From contig NC_135174.1 in the NCBI RefSeq assembly GCF_041146795.1, positions 21,476,878 to 21,540,877 on the forward strand: 64,000 nt of DNA, read 5' to 3'. This document shows positions 48,265-58,959 of the stretch, piece after piece. The notes below the pieces were generated by a model. The model was given only the letters and a program-made list of their open reading frames with translations. It was not told the origin of the DNA and did no database searches. This DNA is from Maylandia zebra. Taxonomy: Eukaryota; Chordata; Actinopteri; Cichliformes; Cichlidae. The position numbers and the translations under genes were made by a program. Each line of letters starts with the position of its first letter. Position 1 is the first letter of the stretch.

Positions 48265-51239
48265 GAGAGCGAGCAGCTGGACAGCATAGTGGTTAGACTA
48301 CACGCCTTTGGAGCAGAGGATCACAAGTTCGATTCCTGCCTGGGCCCTAAGGGTCCTAAGGCTAGATCCCCTATGCTAAGCAAACCTCTCGCAGATATAT
48401 ATAAGTATCGGTTAATTGTATTTCCGTAACTGCAAATACTGTGTTGTTTTCTTTTTTCAATAAAAATATTTACAAAAAAAACAAAACAAAAGGTTATAGC
48501 CTTATAGTTATAGCCTTCATCGAGTCCTCAGTGCTTAGGCTCAGTTCACCTTAGAATAACAACACATTTGCTCTGTGTGATTAGCCCGTCATAACTGGCA
48601 GATCTCAGGCCATCTATCAGTGTTTTCCTAACCACTTATCCAACTGTCATAGCATGGCAGACACGGTACAGCAGACACAGCCACCAGAGAGAGACAGTTT
48701 TTCACTCTCAATTCCACATCTACAACTGATTTATAGTCAACCTAACAAGCATGTTATCATTCTGTGGAAGACACATCAGTTCCCAGAAGAAGTTTGAACC
48801 CAGAACCTTCTTGTAGTACGGTGACACTGCTAACCATTGTACCACACTAATCTCAGGGCAAACCTGGTATTTCCTTGTTTCTCACTTCAGCACTTACATA
48901 AACAATTAATGGTTAAAGAGTGTCATCTAGTGGTAAGAATTTAGTAAAGGTTAACTTTAAAAGTAAAATTCTAAAAATTGGACCAAAATGAGAACCTTTA
49001 AAGTTCACAAAGTCACGTTATAACGTGTATAAATGTTTAAAACATATTCAACCATTTAAAAGAAATTTACTTTCTAATCTCATGATACATCAGTGGAGTT
49101 CTCTATGTGTCTGCTATGCCCTCCGGTCGTTTGGCCACTTCATGAAAGAAAGCTGCTCTTGCCTGTCTTTGTTGCAGTTCTCTCACACCTCACGCCAGAG
49201 CTGAACGGGATTATGCTTGTTTGCAAAATTCCATGTAATTAGCTCCAGCAGTAAGTGCCCCTTTCCATTTAGTTACCGAGCTAAGACATGCATGTTGATT
49301 CAGGATTACTTATAGTGATCTTGGGAGTTGAACTGTGGCAAACCTGTGGGACCTGCACTGTTCTGTTGTGTTTGGTTAAATTCACCTGTATGTTAGCAGA
49401 AGCTTTTGTGGCCAGACAGGGAGTGTAGGCTTTGTCTTTGCGTAGGCTTTGACATGTAACTTAGTGCTTCTTTTCTTTTTTAGCAATAAAAATAAGTGGG
49501 GGGTTTTCTGTTTACTTTATTACTGTAAATTGATTGTAAATAAATGCCTTGGTTGTTCGGCAATCTTGTATGGACGTTTGTGATTTGGTCTGCTGGTATG
49601 TTATGTTACACTCCATGTCCTCCATAAACTGCAGATAAAAGCCCTGTAGATATGCAAGTCAGAGATGATTGTAGGTTTATAATCTTGAGTTAATATCACC
49701 GGTTTAAAAGAAAAGAAAAGAGAATATCAGATCATCCCCAAAGTAAATGTATGTACATTCTGAATAATAGTAATAGTAAGTTTGGACTTCAAATTATTTC
49801 TTTCAACTGTTCCTTTTCCAAGGGTATAATTGTACAGAACACATCTTGAATGACTTTAAAAAACAAAAACAAAAAAACAGGTTTGGATTTTCTCTAATCC
49901 ACACCGGGTCAAAAGTATACATACAGGATCAAAAATATACACGCAGAAGTTTTTCAATAAATGGTGCTGAATGTTCTACGGTGTATTTTAACCTGACAAG
50001 GACAAAACCTCTTAACTTCTCCTTAGTGATCATGATTGACTACAACTGGTAGTTTCGCTTTGCTAACACAAAAATAATTTGTTTTACAGCACTCATTGGA
50101 GTCATCAATACTCAGAACAATGGGAAAGTCAAAGGAACTCTGTGAAGATCTAAGAAACAGAACTGTAGATTTACACAAATTAGGTACTTTTCTTGGAGCA
50201 ATTTTAAACCACTGTGGACTCCAAAATCGTCAGTTCAAACAACTCTATGTAAATACAAACTACTTACATATGCTAGCACTTTGCCAAGGTTTGAATGAGG
50301 ATGGAAACAAGGAATCACCAAGGCACAAGATTGGTCATGAACTAGAAATTTTTCGAACACCACTGTTCATTTCCACAGTGAAGTGACTTTTATACTGCAA
50401 AGGACTGGTGGTAGCATCATGCTGCCAGTGATACTGGTAGATTGCATAAAGTGGATGGAATCAAATAAGCAGCCAGAATTATGCCACAAACCTTATTGTT
50501 GTTTTTCTTTTGTTTGTTTTAAGTCATTCAAGATTTGTGCTGTACAATTATTCCACCCTATAAAAGCAACAAGGTTAAAGAAATCATTAAAAGCCCCAAA
50601 TTCATGTTCATGAACGTATTTAAACTACTTTCCTTGAGTCACTTAGTATATAATGATTTATTTTTAATATTTTAAGTCAATGCTCCTAAGAATGTACAAA
50701 AAACCAAGAGAAATCACACACTAACTGAACGCTATTTCAGATTTTGGTTTAAAAGCTTAATTTCCCCCTCCCCGTTGTATTATCTATATATTTTCTGTTG
50801 TTTTTAATTGTGATCTTTCTATTTAATCTTCCAAAACTTCCAGCAGCCCTTGCACACTGGTGACATTATGCCATTGAACTGAAACAAATCCAGATTTTAC
50901 TCTGTTCACCTGTTGTATTCCGGGCTCCATCCTTCCAGGTGTCAGGAGTGATGACCTTACCGAGCTTCTTCTCACCTGGAGATAAAAAGCAACCCAGCAT
51001 ATGTAACAAAAACAGCGCAGTGGATTTAAAGGAAATAAGCCTAGAAGGTGAAGGTATGTTTTCCTCAACCAAAGCAACAGTGAGGACAGTAATAACAACA
51101 GTTAGCATCACATAGCGTTAGCCAGCTTTCTAAGGATCATCGAGCTTCTCTTAACGGGAAAAAAGACATTAGAATTGAAGATCTAAAATAAATTAAATGA
51201 TAGAAGAATGGCGAGATACCTACACTTTTCACAAACCAT
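40754..51239 (-). CDS. cript: Cysteine-rich PDZ-binding protein CRIPT, 5 exons
   Basis: Exons 1-5 on the complement: 51224-51239, 50910-50975, 44726-44780, 44472-44575, 40754-40818. They total 306 nt (101 aa), the same length as human CRIPT. The protein begins MVCEK and continues KKLGKVITPDTWKDGARNTT, RKLNENKMLTSKKARFDPYS, CRICKSSVHQAGSHYCQGC and GICAMCGKKVLDTKNYKQTS with a final V. Paired CxxC motifs suggest zinc binding. The C-terminal QTSV is a PDZ ligand that binds the third PDZ domain of PSD-95 at excitatory synapses; the family is also linked to splicing factors. Exon 1 holds only 16 coding bases, with donor gtaggt. The gene is 10.5 kb long for 101 residues because introns 2 (44,781-50,909) and 4 (40,819-44,471) are filled with transposons. 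It is head-to-head with pigf. Confidence 0.96.
41571..43340 (+). pseudogene. hAT transposase relic in cript intron 4, split by a second hAT element
   Basis: The + strand at about 41,600-41,740 codes a frame beginning MSFSVQKCKIDNENCRFNPA with WTDKYLF, PICLIC and SECV further on. This resembles the N-terminal part of hAT-derived transposases related to GTF2IRD2/ZBED-type proteins. Decayed coding continues to 42,340 (frame with LEMKRVCILVT), is cut by the 954-bp element at 42,341-43,294, and resumes at 43,295. Several stops and shifts make it non-functional. It is antisense to cript. Confidence 0.65.
42341..43294. mobile_element. hAT-type non-autonomous element, 954 bp, nested
   Basis: The left end tagggctgggcgat and right end atcgcccagcccta are perfect 14-bp inverted repeats. 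The flanking 8 bases cttgtgac are identical at 42,333-42,340 and 43,295-43,302. Subterminal regions carry many cgatat/atatcg words. The interior is GC-richer with no transposase. It sits inside the older hAT transposase relic in cript intron 4. Confidence 0.93.
43631..43789 (+). repeat. Inverted-repeat arm A (cript intron 4)
   Basis: This 159-base stretch (caactaacttcttagttgaa ... ccgaaccacgtgggaatga) is the near-perfect reverse complement of 47,052-47,205. Only a few substitutions and a short indel near 43,738 distinguish them. The repeat family is not recognised. Confidence 0.9.
44833..45800 (-). pseudogene. Tc1-like transposase relic in cript intron 2
   Basis: Reverse-strand fragments carry Tc1 transposase hallmarks. 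MQQDNDPKSSS and VLQWPSQSPDL (44,946-45,230) match the 'QQDNDPKHTS...WPSQSPDLNPIE' C-terminal block. RRKPLFSNTNMAAQLRFAKL with FWSKVL (45,334-45,561) matches the central 'RRKPLLS...RLRFAKEHL...FWNNVLWSDE' block. The catalytic DDE residues are not all retained and the frames are separated. It is in sense orientation with cript. Confidence 0.7.
46229..47030 (+). pseudogene. L1-type LINE ORF2 C-terminal fragment in cript intron 2
   Basis: The frame 46,229-46,711 includes DKIIGSFIWGGKPPRVSKTL, GGFALPNFLAYYWAAYIHKL and CYWLKSS, the typical post-reverse-transcriptase region of fish L1-clade ORF2. A second, shifted frame (about 46,700-47,030) continues with VDGVIDGFPNL and WEGDLEF. Frameshifts and stops show it is dead. 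It is antisense to cript and interrupted at about 47,040 by repeat arm B. Confidence 0.75.
47052..47205 (-). repeat. Inverted-repeat arm B (cript intron 2)
   Basis: This is the reverse-complement partner of arm A at 43,631-43,789. The arms are about 3.26 kb apart and enclose cript exons 3 and 4. Confidence 0.9.
47349..47418. repeat. (AT)n microsatellite
   Basis: About 35 AT units, preceded by an ATAA-type run from about 47,329. They end exactly where the RTE LINE fragment begins. Confidence 0.95.
47419..48068 (+). mobile_element. RTE-clade LINE 3' fragment (Rex3-like), largely open frame
   Basis: An uninterrupted frame (47,440 to about 48,070) includes VEEFKYLGV-type MEEFKYLGVLFASDGRREPE, IDRRIGAAAAVMQTL, SIYRSIYVPTLTYGDELWVV, IQAAEMSFLRRVAGLSL, RWFGHLTRMPPGR and RPRTRWRDYISWLAWERLG. 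This is the C-terminal end of an RTE-type reverse transcriptase ORF. The copy is 5'-truncated and ends in ataaagcgga followed by a GGATG tail, as RTE elements do. Its openness suggests a younger insertion than its neighbours. The frame shifts after WERLG relative to the usual C-terminus. It is antisense to cript. Confidence 0.85.
48055..48266. repeat. Compound microsatellite GGAT-(TG)n-(TATG)n-(TAGG)n-(TAGA)n
   Basis: The LINE tail grades without a break through GGATG, about 30 TG units (48,069-48,129), TATG, TAGG, and then about 21 TAGA units (48,181-48,266). Each unit differs from the next by one base, which suggests stepwise expansion from the retroposon tail. Confidence 0.95.
48271..48485 (+). 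mobile_element. tRNA-derived SINE in cript intron 2
   Basis: An A-box-like tagtggttagacta lies near 48,287 and a clean B box gttcgattcc at 48,327-48,336. The body ends in tttcaataaaaatatttac followed by an A-rich tail (to about 48,490), consistent with LINE-mediated mobilisation. It is antisense to cript. Confidence 0.8.
48785..48850 (-). mobile_element. SINE head fragment, reverse orientation
   Basis: The reverse complement reads gtggtacaatggttagcagt followed by gttctgggttcaaac. These are A- and B-box-like words of the same tRNA-derived type as the SINE at 21,803. Only the head is recognisable. Confidence 0.65.
49885..50640 (+). pseudogene. Tc1-like element relic in cript intron 2
   Basis: A ggtcaaaagtatacatacag terminus-like word at about 49,907-49,926 precedes a frame at 50,096-50,386. 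That frame includes MGKSKELCEDLRNRTVDLHK, the N-terminal helix-turn-helix start of Tc1 transposases ('MGKSKELSEDLRNRIVDLHK...'). Later pieces (GGSIMLPVILVDC, about 50,410) echo the 'GGSVMVWG' block. Frames are broken. It is antisense to cript. Confidence 0.7.
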
Positions 51240-51480
51240 TGTCCTTTTTTGTTTGTTAAAATAGAAGCTGAAGCGTTAGCTGCGTTTAGCTTTCTCTGTT
51301 AATGTAAACTTCCGGTCGTTACTTCCGTTTCCGTGCAGCTCGCAAGCGATTGATTGGTCAAAGCCTAGATTTCAAATCTCAGATGCCATTGGTTAGTTGT
51401 ACTGCCCTTCGGCGAGGGTCCAAGTAACCCGTTTTGTAATTGGTTGCAGTTTCCCTTGTTCATCTGTAAAGTGGACGAAA
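51240..51480 (-). promoter_or_regulatory. cript: Putative cript promoter with ETS and CCAAT motifs
   Basis: ETS-type motifs acttccgg (51,308-51,315) and acttccg (51,321-51,327) sit 70-90 bases upstream of the start codon. Three ATTGG (CCAAT on the other strand) motifs follow at about 51,353, 51,389 and 51,440. This set is typical of TATA-less housekeeping and bidirectional promoters. Confidence 0.6.
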
Positions 51481-51939
51481 ACCTCTAAGTTTTCTTTAAA
51501 AATTAAAAGTTTGCTGCTGCATTATTTCACACGTGTGACTATAACGTGTGAAATATAACGTGAAATACGTGTGAAATAATTAAATCCAATAAATAATAAT
51601 AAAAATAACTTTTAAAGCTTACAAACAGTAGGCGACTGTAGCAGTCAGGCAGAGACAGTTTAAAGAACACTGAAGAATCTCGTTTTTCTATTTGCTGTCA
51701 GAATAACGTTATAGCAGTGAAAGTAGAAAAAGAATGGCTCTCACTGATAAATAATAGTTCACATCTAGCTACATGTGACAGTGTTCACATGTTCTGATTA
51801 AATGGGGAAACTGATTAAATAAAGGATTGTGTTCAAACAAGTATACCACAAACATACAATTTGTTTTCAACCAAAATAAATCTGAGGTAAAAGGGGCTTA
51901 AAACAAAATCCACAATAATAATAAAATGAACGGTGATTT

Positions 51940-52105
51940 ATGGATGTAGTAAAGGAGGATATGGAGAGGGTTGGTGTGACAGATGAGCAGGGTAGTGGTA
52001 GGATGAGATGGAGGCAGATGATCCACAGACCCATAAAGGGAGCAGCTGAGAGATCTGAAAATGGATTAGAAAATGTTCTACACAAATATAAAAACACAAA
52101 AGTCT
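51940..52105 (+). mobile_element. RTE-type LINE 3' end
   Basis: The frame MDVVKEDMERVGVTDEQ with MRWRQMI and KGAAERSE is the C-terminal signature of RTE/BovB-like LINEs ('EDMQRVGVTEEDARDRVRWRQMI'). Only the last 60 or so codons remain. Confidence 0.75.
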
Positions 52106-52164
52106 CAATGACTACTTTGTCACTTTGAATTGAATTACACTGGACCGATTGCATTGGCCCAGGT

Positions 52165-52810
52165 CTCACATGTGAAAGATGAGAAAAGCCCATCTCCCAC
52201 CAGCCATTCTCACCACCTACTACAGAGGGAGTGTCGAGAGCATCCTGAGCAGCTGCATCACTGTCTGGTATGGAAACAGCACCGTGTTAGATCGCAAGAC
52301 CATACAGCACAAAGTGAGAAAAGATCATTGGAGCCTCTCTTTCCTCCATCACAGACACTTATTGAACCTACTGCATCCACAAACCTACCAGCATTGTGGA
52401 GGACCCCACACACCTCTCACACACACTCTTCACCAACCTACTTTCTGGCAAGAGACACCGGAGCATTCACGCCCTCACTGCCAAACTGCGAAACAGTTTC
52501 TTCCTCCAAGCTGTCAGACTCCTGAAAACTCAGAGACTAGACTGGCAGACACACACCTTTATACATTCCATTACCTCAAGTACTTATTGCACAATGCTAA
52601 AGTCTTTTTGCACAACACAATGTCATTATTGCACCATCTCGTTTCTGTATGGTTCTGCTCTATCTGGTGTTGCACTGTTTTTTGCCATTTTTGCACACTT
52701 GTACTTTAATTAGTCTTGTGTTGATTTACTGTTATATGTAGTGCCATGGTATTGGATGAAAGCTTTCTAGTTTCACTGTGGCAGCAATAAATGTATACTA
52801 AATGCATGAC
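52165..52810 (+). mobile_element. L2-type LINE 3' fragment
   Basis: The words MRKAHLPPAILTTYYRGSVE and SILSSCITVWYGNSTVLDRK (frame 52,179-52,709) match the region after the reverse transcriptase in fish L2-like LINEs. DPTHPSHTLF- and SGRRHRSIHA-like pieces follow in a second frame at about 52,396. The 3' tail ends near gcagcaataaatgtatacta. Together with the RTE tail it occupies much of the cript-pigf spacer. Confidence 0.75.
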
Positions 52811-52899
52811 TGTCTGTAATATATTTAAAGTTGTTAAAACTATAATTTACATTTATTGAACTTTGTCTTGCCTCATCTACAAGGAAGAAGTATTGCACT

Positions 52900-53070
52900 T
52901 TTATTTTGAAGTGAAAGCGGAAGTGAGCTTGGTTCCATGTTTACGGAAACAAGGTCAAGCGATTCATCTATGGATGTTACCTGTGCTACAATTCCAGCGT
53001 TACGTTGAGGTTTAAAGTGTTTTGTGTTCAATTTGTCGGTGTCCTGCTGTAGTTCGGTACAGCCTTCACA
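52900..53070 (+). promoter_or_regulatory. pigf: Putative pigf promoter and 5' UTR
   Basis: An ETS-type motif cggaagtg lies at 52,918-52,925, about 145 bases before the start codon. It mirrors the ETS motifs of the cript promoter. No TATA box is clear. Confidence 0.5.
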
Positions 53071-56000
53071 ATGTGGGACCATGAAATCAGAGCCATGGCG
53101 TCCACTCACGCTATCATCGCCGCTTCGGTGTTCATGGCGACGGTGCTACCTGCTGTGCTCCTACCGGGCTTCTCGGTGTACGGCACACACCTGCTGTGGC
53201 TCTACTCGGTGTCCGCTGCGGTCACCGCGGTCAGCGTGGCCGTGTTCTGGCTGCTCGGGATCACACCGCCCGCCAAGAAGCACACGCTGGGATACAAGGT
53301 GCTGATAACGCTTTAATAACGATGGATTAATGCCCGCAGTGCCACATGGGCTGTTTTATTATTTTTTTTAAAAGTACAATAAATGCAGTTTTTAAATGAG
53401 GGTTTCATTTGTTAAGGGGGAAAAGCTTTCCAAACCGACCTGGCACTGTGTGAAACACTAATTGCCCCATTCAAATTTTGTCTTGCTAGCCCACAGAATA
53501 TTTCCCCAAAATTCTTAGGGGATGAATAAGATGCTGTTTGGCAAATATGAGACCAGCAGTGGTTTTGTCCTCGGATCTCTTCCATGGATGCTATTATTGC
53601 CCAGTCTTTGTTTGTGGATTGTGGTGTAATGTGTTCCTCTTAGACTACTTCACTTTGTCAACAGGCTCTGTTCAAGTGATGTTTTAATTCAACAGGTCTG
53701 GCAGTAATCAGGACAGGGTATGGCAAGTAAAATTGAAGTTGCCTTTCCAAAAAAAAGAAAAACATCTTGACTTATTTGTATATAAATTAATGTGAATACT
53801 TGACTCTTGCATGTTCATCAAACCAATATATTTTTTTCCCCAGGAAGTGATCTTTTTATATCTGGATCTTAAAAGTTTGACTGTTTTCTCGCTGTTTTTT
53901 TTTTCTGCAGCTGTCGAGGTTGCTTCGCTCCTGCCTGTACTTCTTCCTGTCGTGCCTGTTCTTCCACACTGTTGTCGTTTTATACGGAGCTCCACTGATC
54001 GAGTGAGTTATTGTTTTGTGAAACAGAGGTTGATAAAGAGAGACGCAGAGAGTAGCGATCACGACAGTAATACACAATAAACTGAGGATCCATGGAAGGA
54101 TCACACATAAATGAATGAAAACAGCTGGCAACTACAGAAATCTTCAAACCCTGAAAGGATTCTGTCACTTATACAAAGTCAAGTGTTTTACTTTGTCTCT
54201 GCTTGCTTTTTATGTGCGTTTTAAAAATTCTTTTTCTACAAAACTGTCAATAACTCTCTTATTGCAGTTGTCGTTGATACCGTGAACCTATCATTTCTTA
54301 CAGATCTGCCTTAGAAACATTCTCCCTTGCTGTGTTGCTGACTTCGTTAACCACGCTGAGGTGTCTTTGTGTCCTCGGCCCCAACGTCCAGGCCTGGATA
54401 CGAGTCTTCAGTCGCCATGGGTAAGGCTGAAATCATTTTCCTTCTCTTTCTTTCCTCCTGGCTTTTCACATGTCTCTGTGTCGAAGATAGTAACTGTTCT
54501 TGCTTTTTCTTTGTCTCCGGCTCCAGAGCTATGTCTGTGTGGGACACCTGCCTGCAGATCACTGTGGCCTGCACACTTGTTGGAGCCTGGGTTGGAGCAT
54601 TCCCCATACCTCTGGACTGGGATAGGCCCTGGCAGGTAATTCTATGCATGGACAAAGCGTATACTCATGGATTTGTATCCTCACATTAGGTCTTATACAG
54701 TCTGTGACCTAACCCAGCAAACATTTTGACTTTGAGTACTCGGTCGGCTTATAGTCCACGTTTAAACCTGGTTCAAAAATTTTTCAGCAATTAAAAGTTG
54801 TGCTGACATTGCCTTCTGATGGACGTGTAGTTCTTGAACACTGCTTCGATTTTATAGCAAATGCACGTTTGTGTGCTTTTATAACTTTTATGAAAGATAC
54901 CAAAAGAGAGACTTTAATTGTTACCTTTACTCCGAAGAGTATTTTATATCTCACTGGTCCTTTGTCAGTTTGTATGTTCTTGTCTCTCCAACCAGAGATA
55001 TCAGTGTAGGAAACAAAGAAGAGGCACTAAGAGAAAGGAGTCAAGGCATTTTGCCATAATCAGACATCATTGCTTGGGAGCCTCAGTCAGCACACATATC
55101 AATTAAATATGACCTGTAGCATGTGACTTTTTTATGTTTAGGCTTGTTTTTCATTAAATTACATGCTACAGTTTAATAAAAGGGTTCCTGATATTTCCTC
55201 TACACACATTCATATCATTTAGATCAAAATAACACAAGAAGTGGCTCAGTCAGTAGTCTGGCTGTGGCACTTCGTAAGCAAATTAGTTGGCAATGAAGGT
55301 ACATTCAGTACTTTTTCTTTCCCCAAGTGTCGACGCAGCAGATGGATCTAAATGTTTAATTTGGCACAGAATTTGTGCCAGATGCCCTTCCTGTCACAAC
55401 CTACACATTTATCTGAGCTTGTGACCCTGAGATTGGGTTTGTGTCTTCTGGTCTGAAACCAGGGATCTTTTCCATCCCTGGTTTAATTTGTTAACCACTA
55501 CAGCACGGAGAATCAAATGTCAATTTTAATTTTTTTTTTGCAAATAACATGAATATTGCTTACTTTGGAAGAGAGAGTCTGACTAAACCTCTAATCTACT
55601 GTATGTGGAAATATTCTCTATCCACAGTGCAGTTTTTGCTCTTAAGACCAGGGAACTAACACGACCATTTAAACCATATTACCCGCGAAGCCTCTCTTAG
55701 ATTTTTTTTTTTTGAGGTTTTCTCAAATTACTATTGGATTCACAAAGGCCTCTTAACTGCACGGACTTAAATTAAAGTAAATTACTGGTTTCATTTTGAT
55801 GAATGGAGGAGGTGGATGTCCTTGTGATTTCATTATTCCATTAAAAGTACCTTTAAAATGACCTTAAATGGGTACTTTTCTGCTTTGTTAGTTGGTGAGT
55901 AGCAAAAGTGTTGTAGAAGGGAAACAAGGAAGAGAAAACAACAGGAAAAAATTGGAATACACATGTATTAATAGCAGCAACATCAGGCTGATGCTCTGTA

Positions 56001-56583
56001 GCGACAGAAGTGAAGATTGTCTTTCAAAAGCATGAATGAAGTGATAGGTTGCTATGGTGATATAACACAAGTGTGCCACAGGATGATACTGGGCACTAAC
56101 CTGCATGAAGCTGGTGTGGTAGCTGTCAGAGTGAAAAAAAAACTGGTGTAAATTACACATTTTTTTGTAGCTGATTTAAGTTCTTAACTTCCAAATTCTC
56201 CACGATGATTTTTCTAAGCACTGGACAGAGTAATCAGCCAATGAATAATGAATTAGATTGTTTTGTTTTGTTTAATGGAAAATGGAACACATTAAAGTTA
56301 TAATTGCACAGGGAATTCTGTGTAAAATGACTGAGGGAAAATGCAGAGGTAATTGGGGTGTAACTCAAATTGACAGACTAATAGTTCAGCTTCTCTTTGA
56401 TGTATCGGACCAGTGTCAAGCTTTTAGTCAACAATCATGCTCACTTCTCTACTACTTCTTTTTTTGTAGGTCTGGCCTGTTTCCTGCAGTTTGGGCTCTT
56501 TGTTTGGCTACCTGACCGGGCTGGTTGCAGCTCCAGCGTGGATCCATTATCACCGCAAACAGCTCACATACAAGTGCAAGTGA
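53071..56583 (+). CDS. pigf: PIGF, GPI ethanolamine-phosphate transferase subunit, 5 exons
   Basis: Exons: 53071-53298, 53911-54002, 54304-54420, 54527-54635, 56470-56583. They total 660 nt (219 aa, the same as human PIGF); all introns are GT-AG and phases agree. PIGF is an endoplasmic-reticulum membrane protein that stabilises PIGO and PIGG, which add ethanolamine phosphate to mannoses of the GPI anchor. The sequence is mostly hydrophobic with about six membrane segments. Conserved blocks are VVVLYGAPLIE, LCVLGPNVQAWIRVFSRHG, VGAWVGAFPIPLDWDRPWQ and a C-terminus of RKQLTYKCK, whose lysines fit an ER-retention tail. The start MWDHEIRAMASTHAII replaces human MKDNDIKRLLYTHLL. Alternative in-frame starts within exon 1 are possible but less likely. 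Intron 4 (1.8 kb) holds a SINE. Confidence 0.95.
55325..55507 (-). mobile_element. tRNA-derived SINE in pigf intron 4, reverse orientation
   Basis: The + strand shows ccagatgcccttcctgtcac, tttatctgagcttgtgaccc and ttaaccactacagcac. These are the reverse complement of a fish SINE body plus a tagtggttaa-type A box. It appears to be the same broad family as the copy at 39,655-39,835. It is antisense to pigf. Confidence 0.7.
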
Positions 56584-56800
56584 TAGTCAGACACACGTGT
56601 ATTATGCCTGTGCTTGTGCGAATGTATCCACGATGGCGTGACTCCTGATCCTGCTGAATTTCTCTCACTTTTTATTATTTATTTGGGAGCATTCACCCCC
56701 TTTGCAGCCTGTAGGGTTGTGAGGCAGTTTTGTAAAAGCTCAGAGGTATTATTTTGTACATGTGATGGCTGAAACGGAACATTTTTAAACGTAATAAAAT
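56584..56800 (+). other. pigf: pigf 3' UTR with poly(A) signal
   Basis: AATAAA lies at 56,793-56,798, about 210 bases past the stop codon, followed by a T/G-rich stretch. This gives a short 3' UTR. Confidence 0.8.
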
Positions 56801-58955
56801 ATTTTCTTCGTTAACAATGTGTATTTACTTGTGAAATTGGGCGATTAAAGCTCCTTGACGTCAGTATGTGTGTTTCTGAAAAACCTGCAGGTGGTGCTGT
56901 TGGTTCGCCACCTGTGTGCGTGTGTTTATGTGAAGGTGAGGAGAGTTTTAATGAAAGCAACAGACTGAGGCTCATTTGCAGTGAAATGCAAAGTAATCAG
57001 TATTATGGTTGGATGGCCATTTGTTGAGAGAGTCATGAGAGGAAGTTAGAAAATTAAAGAGAAAATGTAAACCTGCTGCAGAGTTGGCTTCCATTCTCTC
57101 TCTCACACACACACAGACGCTATTCTGCACCTGAAGCCAACTGCTGATGAATACTGTTCCTTTTTAAACGACCATTAATCTCGCTCCAACTCTATTTCAA
57201 CACCCTCTCCGCCTCCCCAGCTCCCATTCCACCTTTTTCACATCCTTGGGCAACCATATTGATTCACTTTCATTTCGAGGACATTAATTTCCCTCCTTTC
57301 ACGCCGCACCACATCTCTTAGTCCTCCCTTGCACCCAGTCACCGCAATGAAATGTACATTTTCCAGAACGGAATGTGAAACTGAAAGGTAAATGAGTGAT
57401 GTTCCTTGCAAATTGTCCGAACGATTGGTATACACAAGTAATTATGGCCAAGATTTAAAATTAAAAAAGCGGAAGAAATTGTCGGTTATCTTTGCTGTTT
57501 GAGCATTTTGTGCTGGAAAGTTTCAGTAAAAAAATCAGAAGCAAAGCTGCCCAATAGCCCTGTGCTTGAACTCCTTCCTTGTTGCCAGGGAAAAAACAGC
57601 CTGAAGGAAACAGATGAAAGATGGAGCAGAGGAAAGTCTTTGAAAGTCTACATATGCTTACAGCATCAATCTTTCCCTTTCTCTCTTTGATGAAACTCAA
57701 TCTGACCTCATGCTGTTAACTCTATTACCCTTTGTGCTCCATGCTTTTCTTTTCTTTTCTGTTTTTTTAAATTTTACACTTCACTTCTGATGCGTCATTA
57801 CATGTGGAGAGCAGGGGAGTTGGAGAGGAGGGCTTTGGAAGAGCATAAGGTATGATCAAACAGGTATCACGCTGACCTTGTGCATTGTATTAAAACGCTA
57901 AGTCTTTAAAAAAAGCTACGATTAGATATGTTTTTGAGTCCTTTGAGGGTTATTTTGCAGGTGTAGTCTATTTACTCTGAGGACTGAAATCTGGTTGAAG
58001 TTGCTTTGTTCGTGTGCTCAGTCACCTGTGGCCTTTTCAATCTGTGAGACAAGCACAAGGCCCTTCATTCACGCACACACACACACACACACACACAAAA
58101 GCTGCTGCTTCACAAATTGTTCCCCACATTCAATCTCAGAGAACTTTATTTATTCATTATTTGTTCTCAGGCAGCTCTATTGTAGCGGGGCATTGTGAGG
58201 AGAGGTAATTTGTCCTCTCTGCCCGTCCTCTCTCCTCAGCCTTTTTCTCCAGGGCGGCTGTGGTATGCATGTATTTGCAGAACTGTTATGTTTCTGCTTT
58301 GCTGAAAGAGAGTAGCAGACTGAAACCAGCCGGGTCCTCTGCTCTCTCTCTCTGGTGTTACCCCAAATCCAGCCTGCCAGAATTAGTATTTTTAAGAGTA
58401 GTATTTTTAAGATTCCTCATGCTGCTGACAGCACACCGAATTAAAACACATCTCTACATGCCGTTCTGTGCAGCCTTTGAACATTTTTTTTTTTTTAGAT
58501 CATCTTGGTTTGACAGCCTGCACATTAAATGTAAGGCTGTGTCTCATAACTCTCTGCCAAGCTAGGAGCTGAGATGACTCTTGAACAGGCTAAGGAAGAA
58601 TACATTAAATTTGGGTGCTGATCTGGATCACTGTGTTTAAAATTGTGAAGTAAGCCACTGGCCTTTAAAGAGGAGATTGCTCTTAAAGTGCCCCTCAATT
58701 TGTCTCTTTTTCACCTGCTTCAGCAAGAAAGTCAAACATCTTATTAATGAAAGGGAGATTTTTCTCAGGAGATGGTGGATACCACTCAAACACCAGTATT
58801 CACAGCCGAGTGAATATTGGATTCATAAATTATACCAAATTTAAGAATGTGTATTAACTTCTCATTATTATAAATATTTAATAAACTAGTCGCATGGCAG
58901 AAACTCACTGCATTTAGGCATCTAGACAAGACGTGATTTAAGCGTTTGAATGTGG
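56801..58955. other. Gene-poor DNA downstream of pigf
   Basis: No exon was recognised. A CA microsatellite lies at 58,074-58,099. Stretches such as 57,080-57,600 and 58,140-58,380 show mixed composition without repeats or frames, which would fit conserved non-coding DNA, but nothing in the window proves that. Confidence 0.5.
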
Positions 58956-58959
58956 TATG

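Noticed and set aside
48055-48266. CRISPR-like or coding repeat array
   Set aside because: Units are 2-4 bases with no spacers and grade into each other; it is a compound microsatellite in a vertebrate intron.
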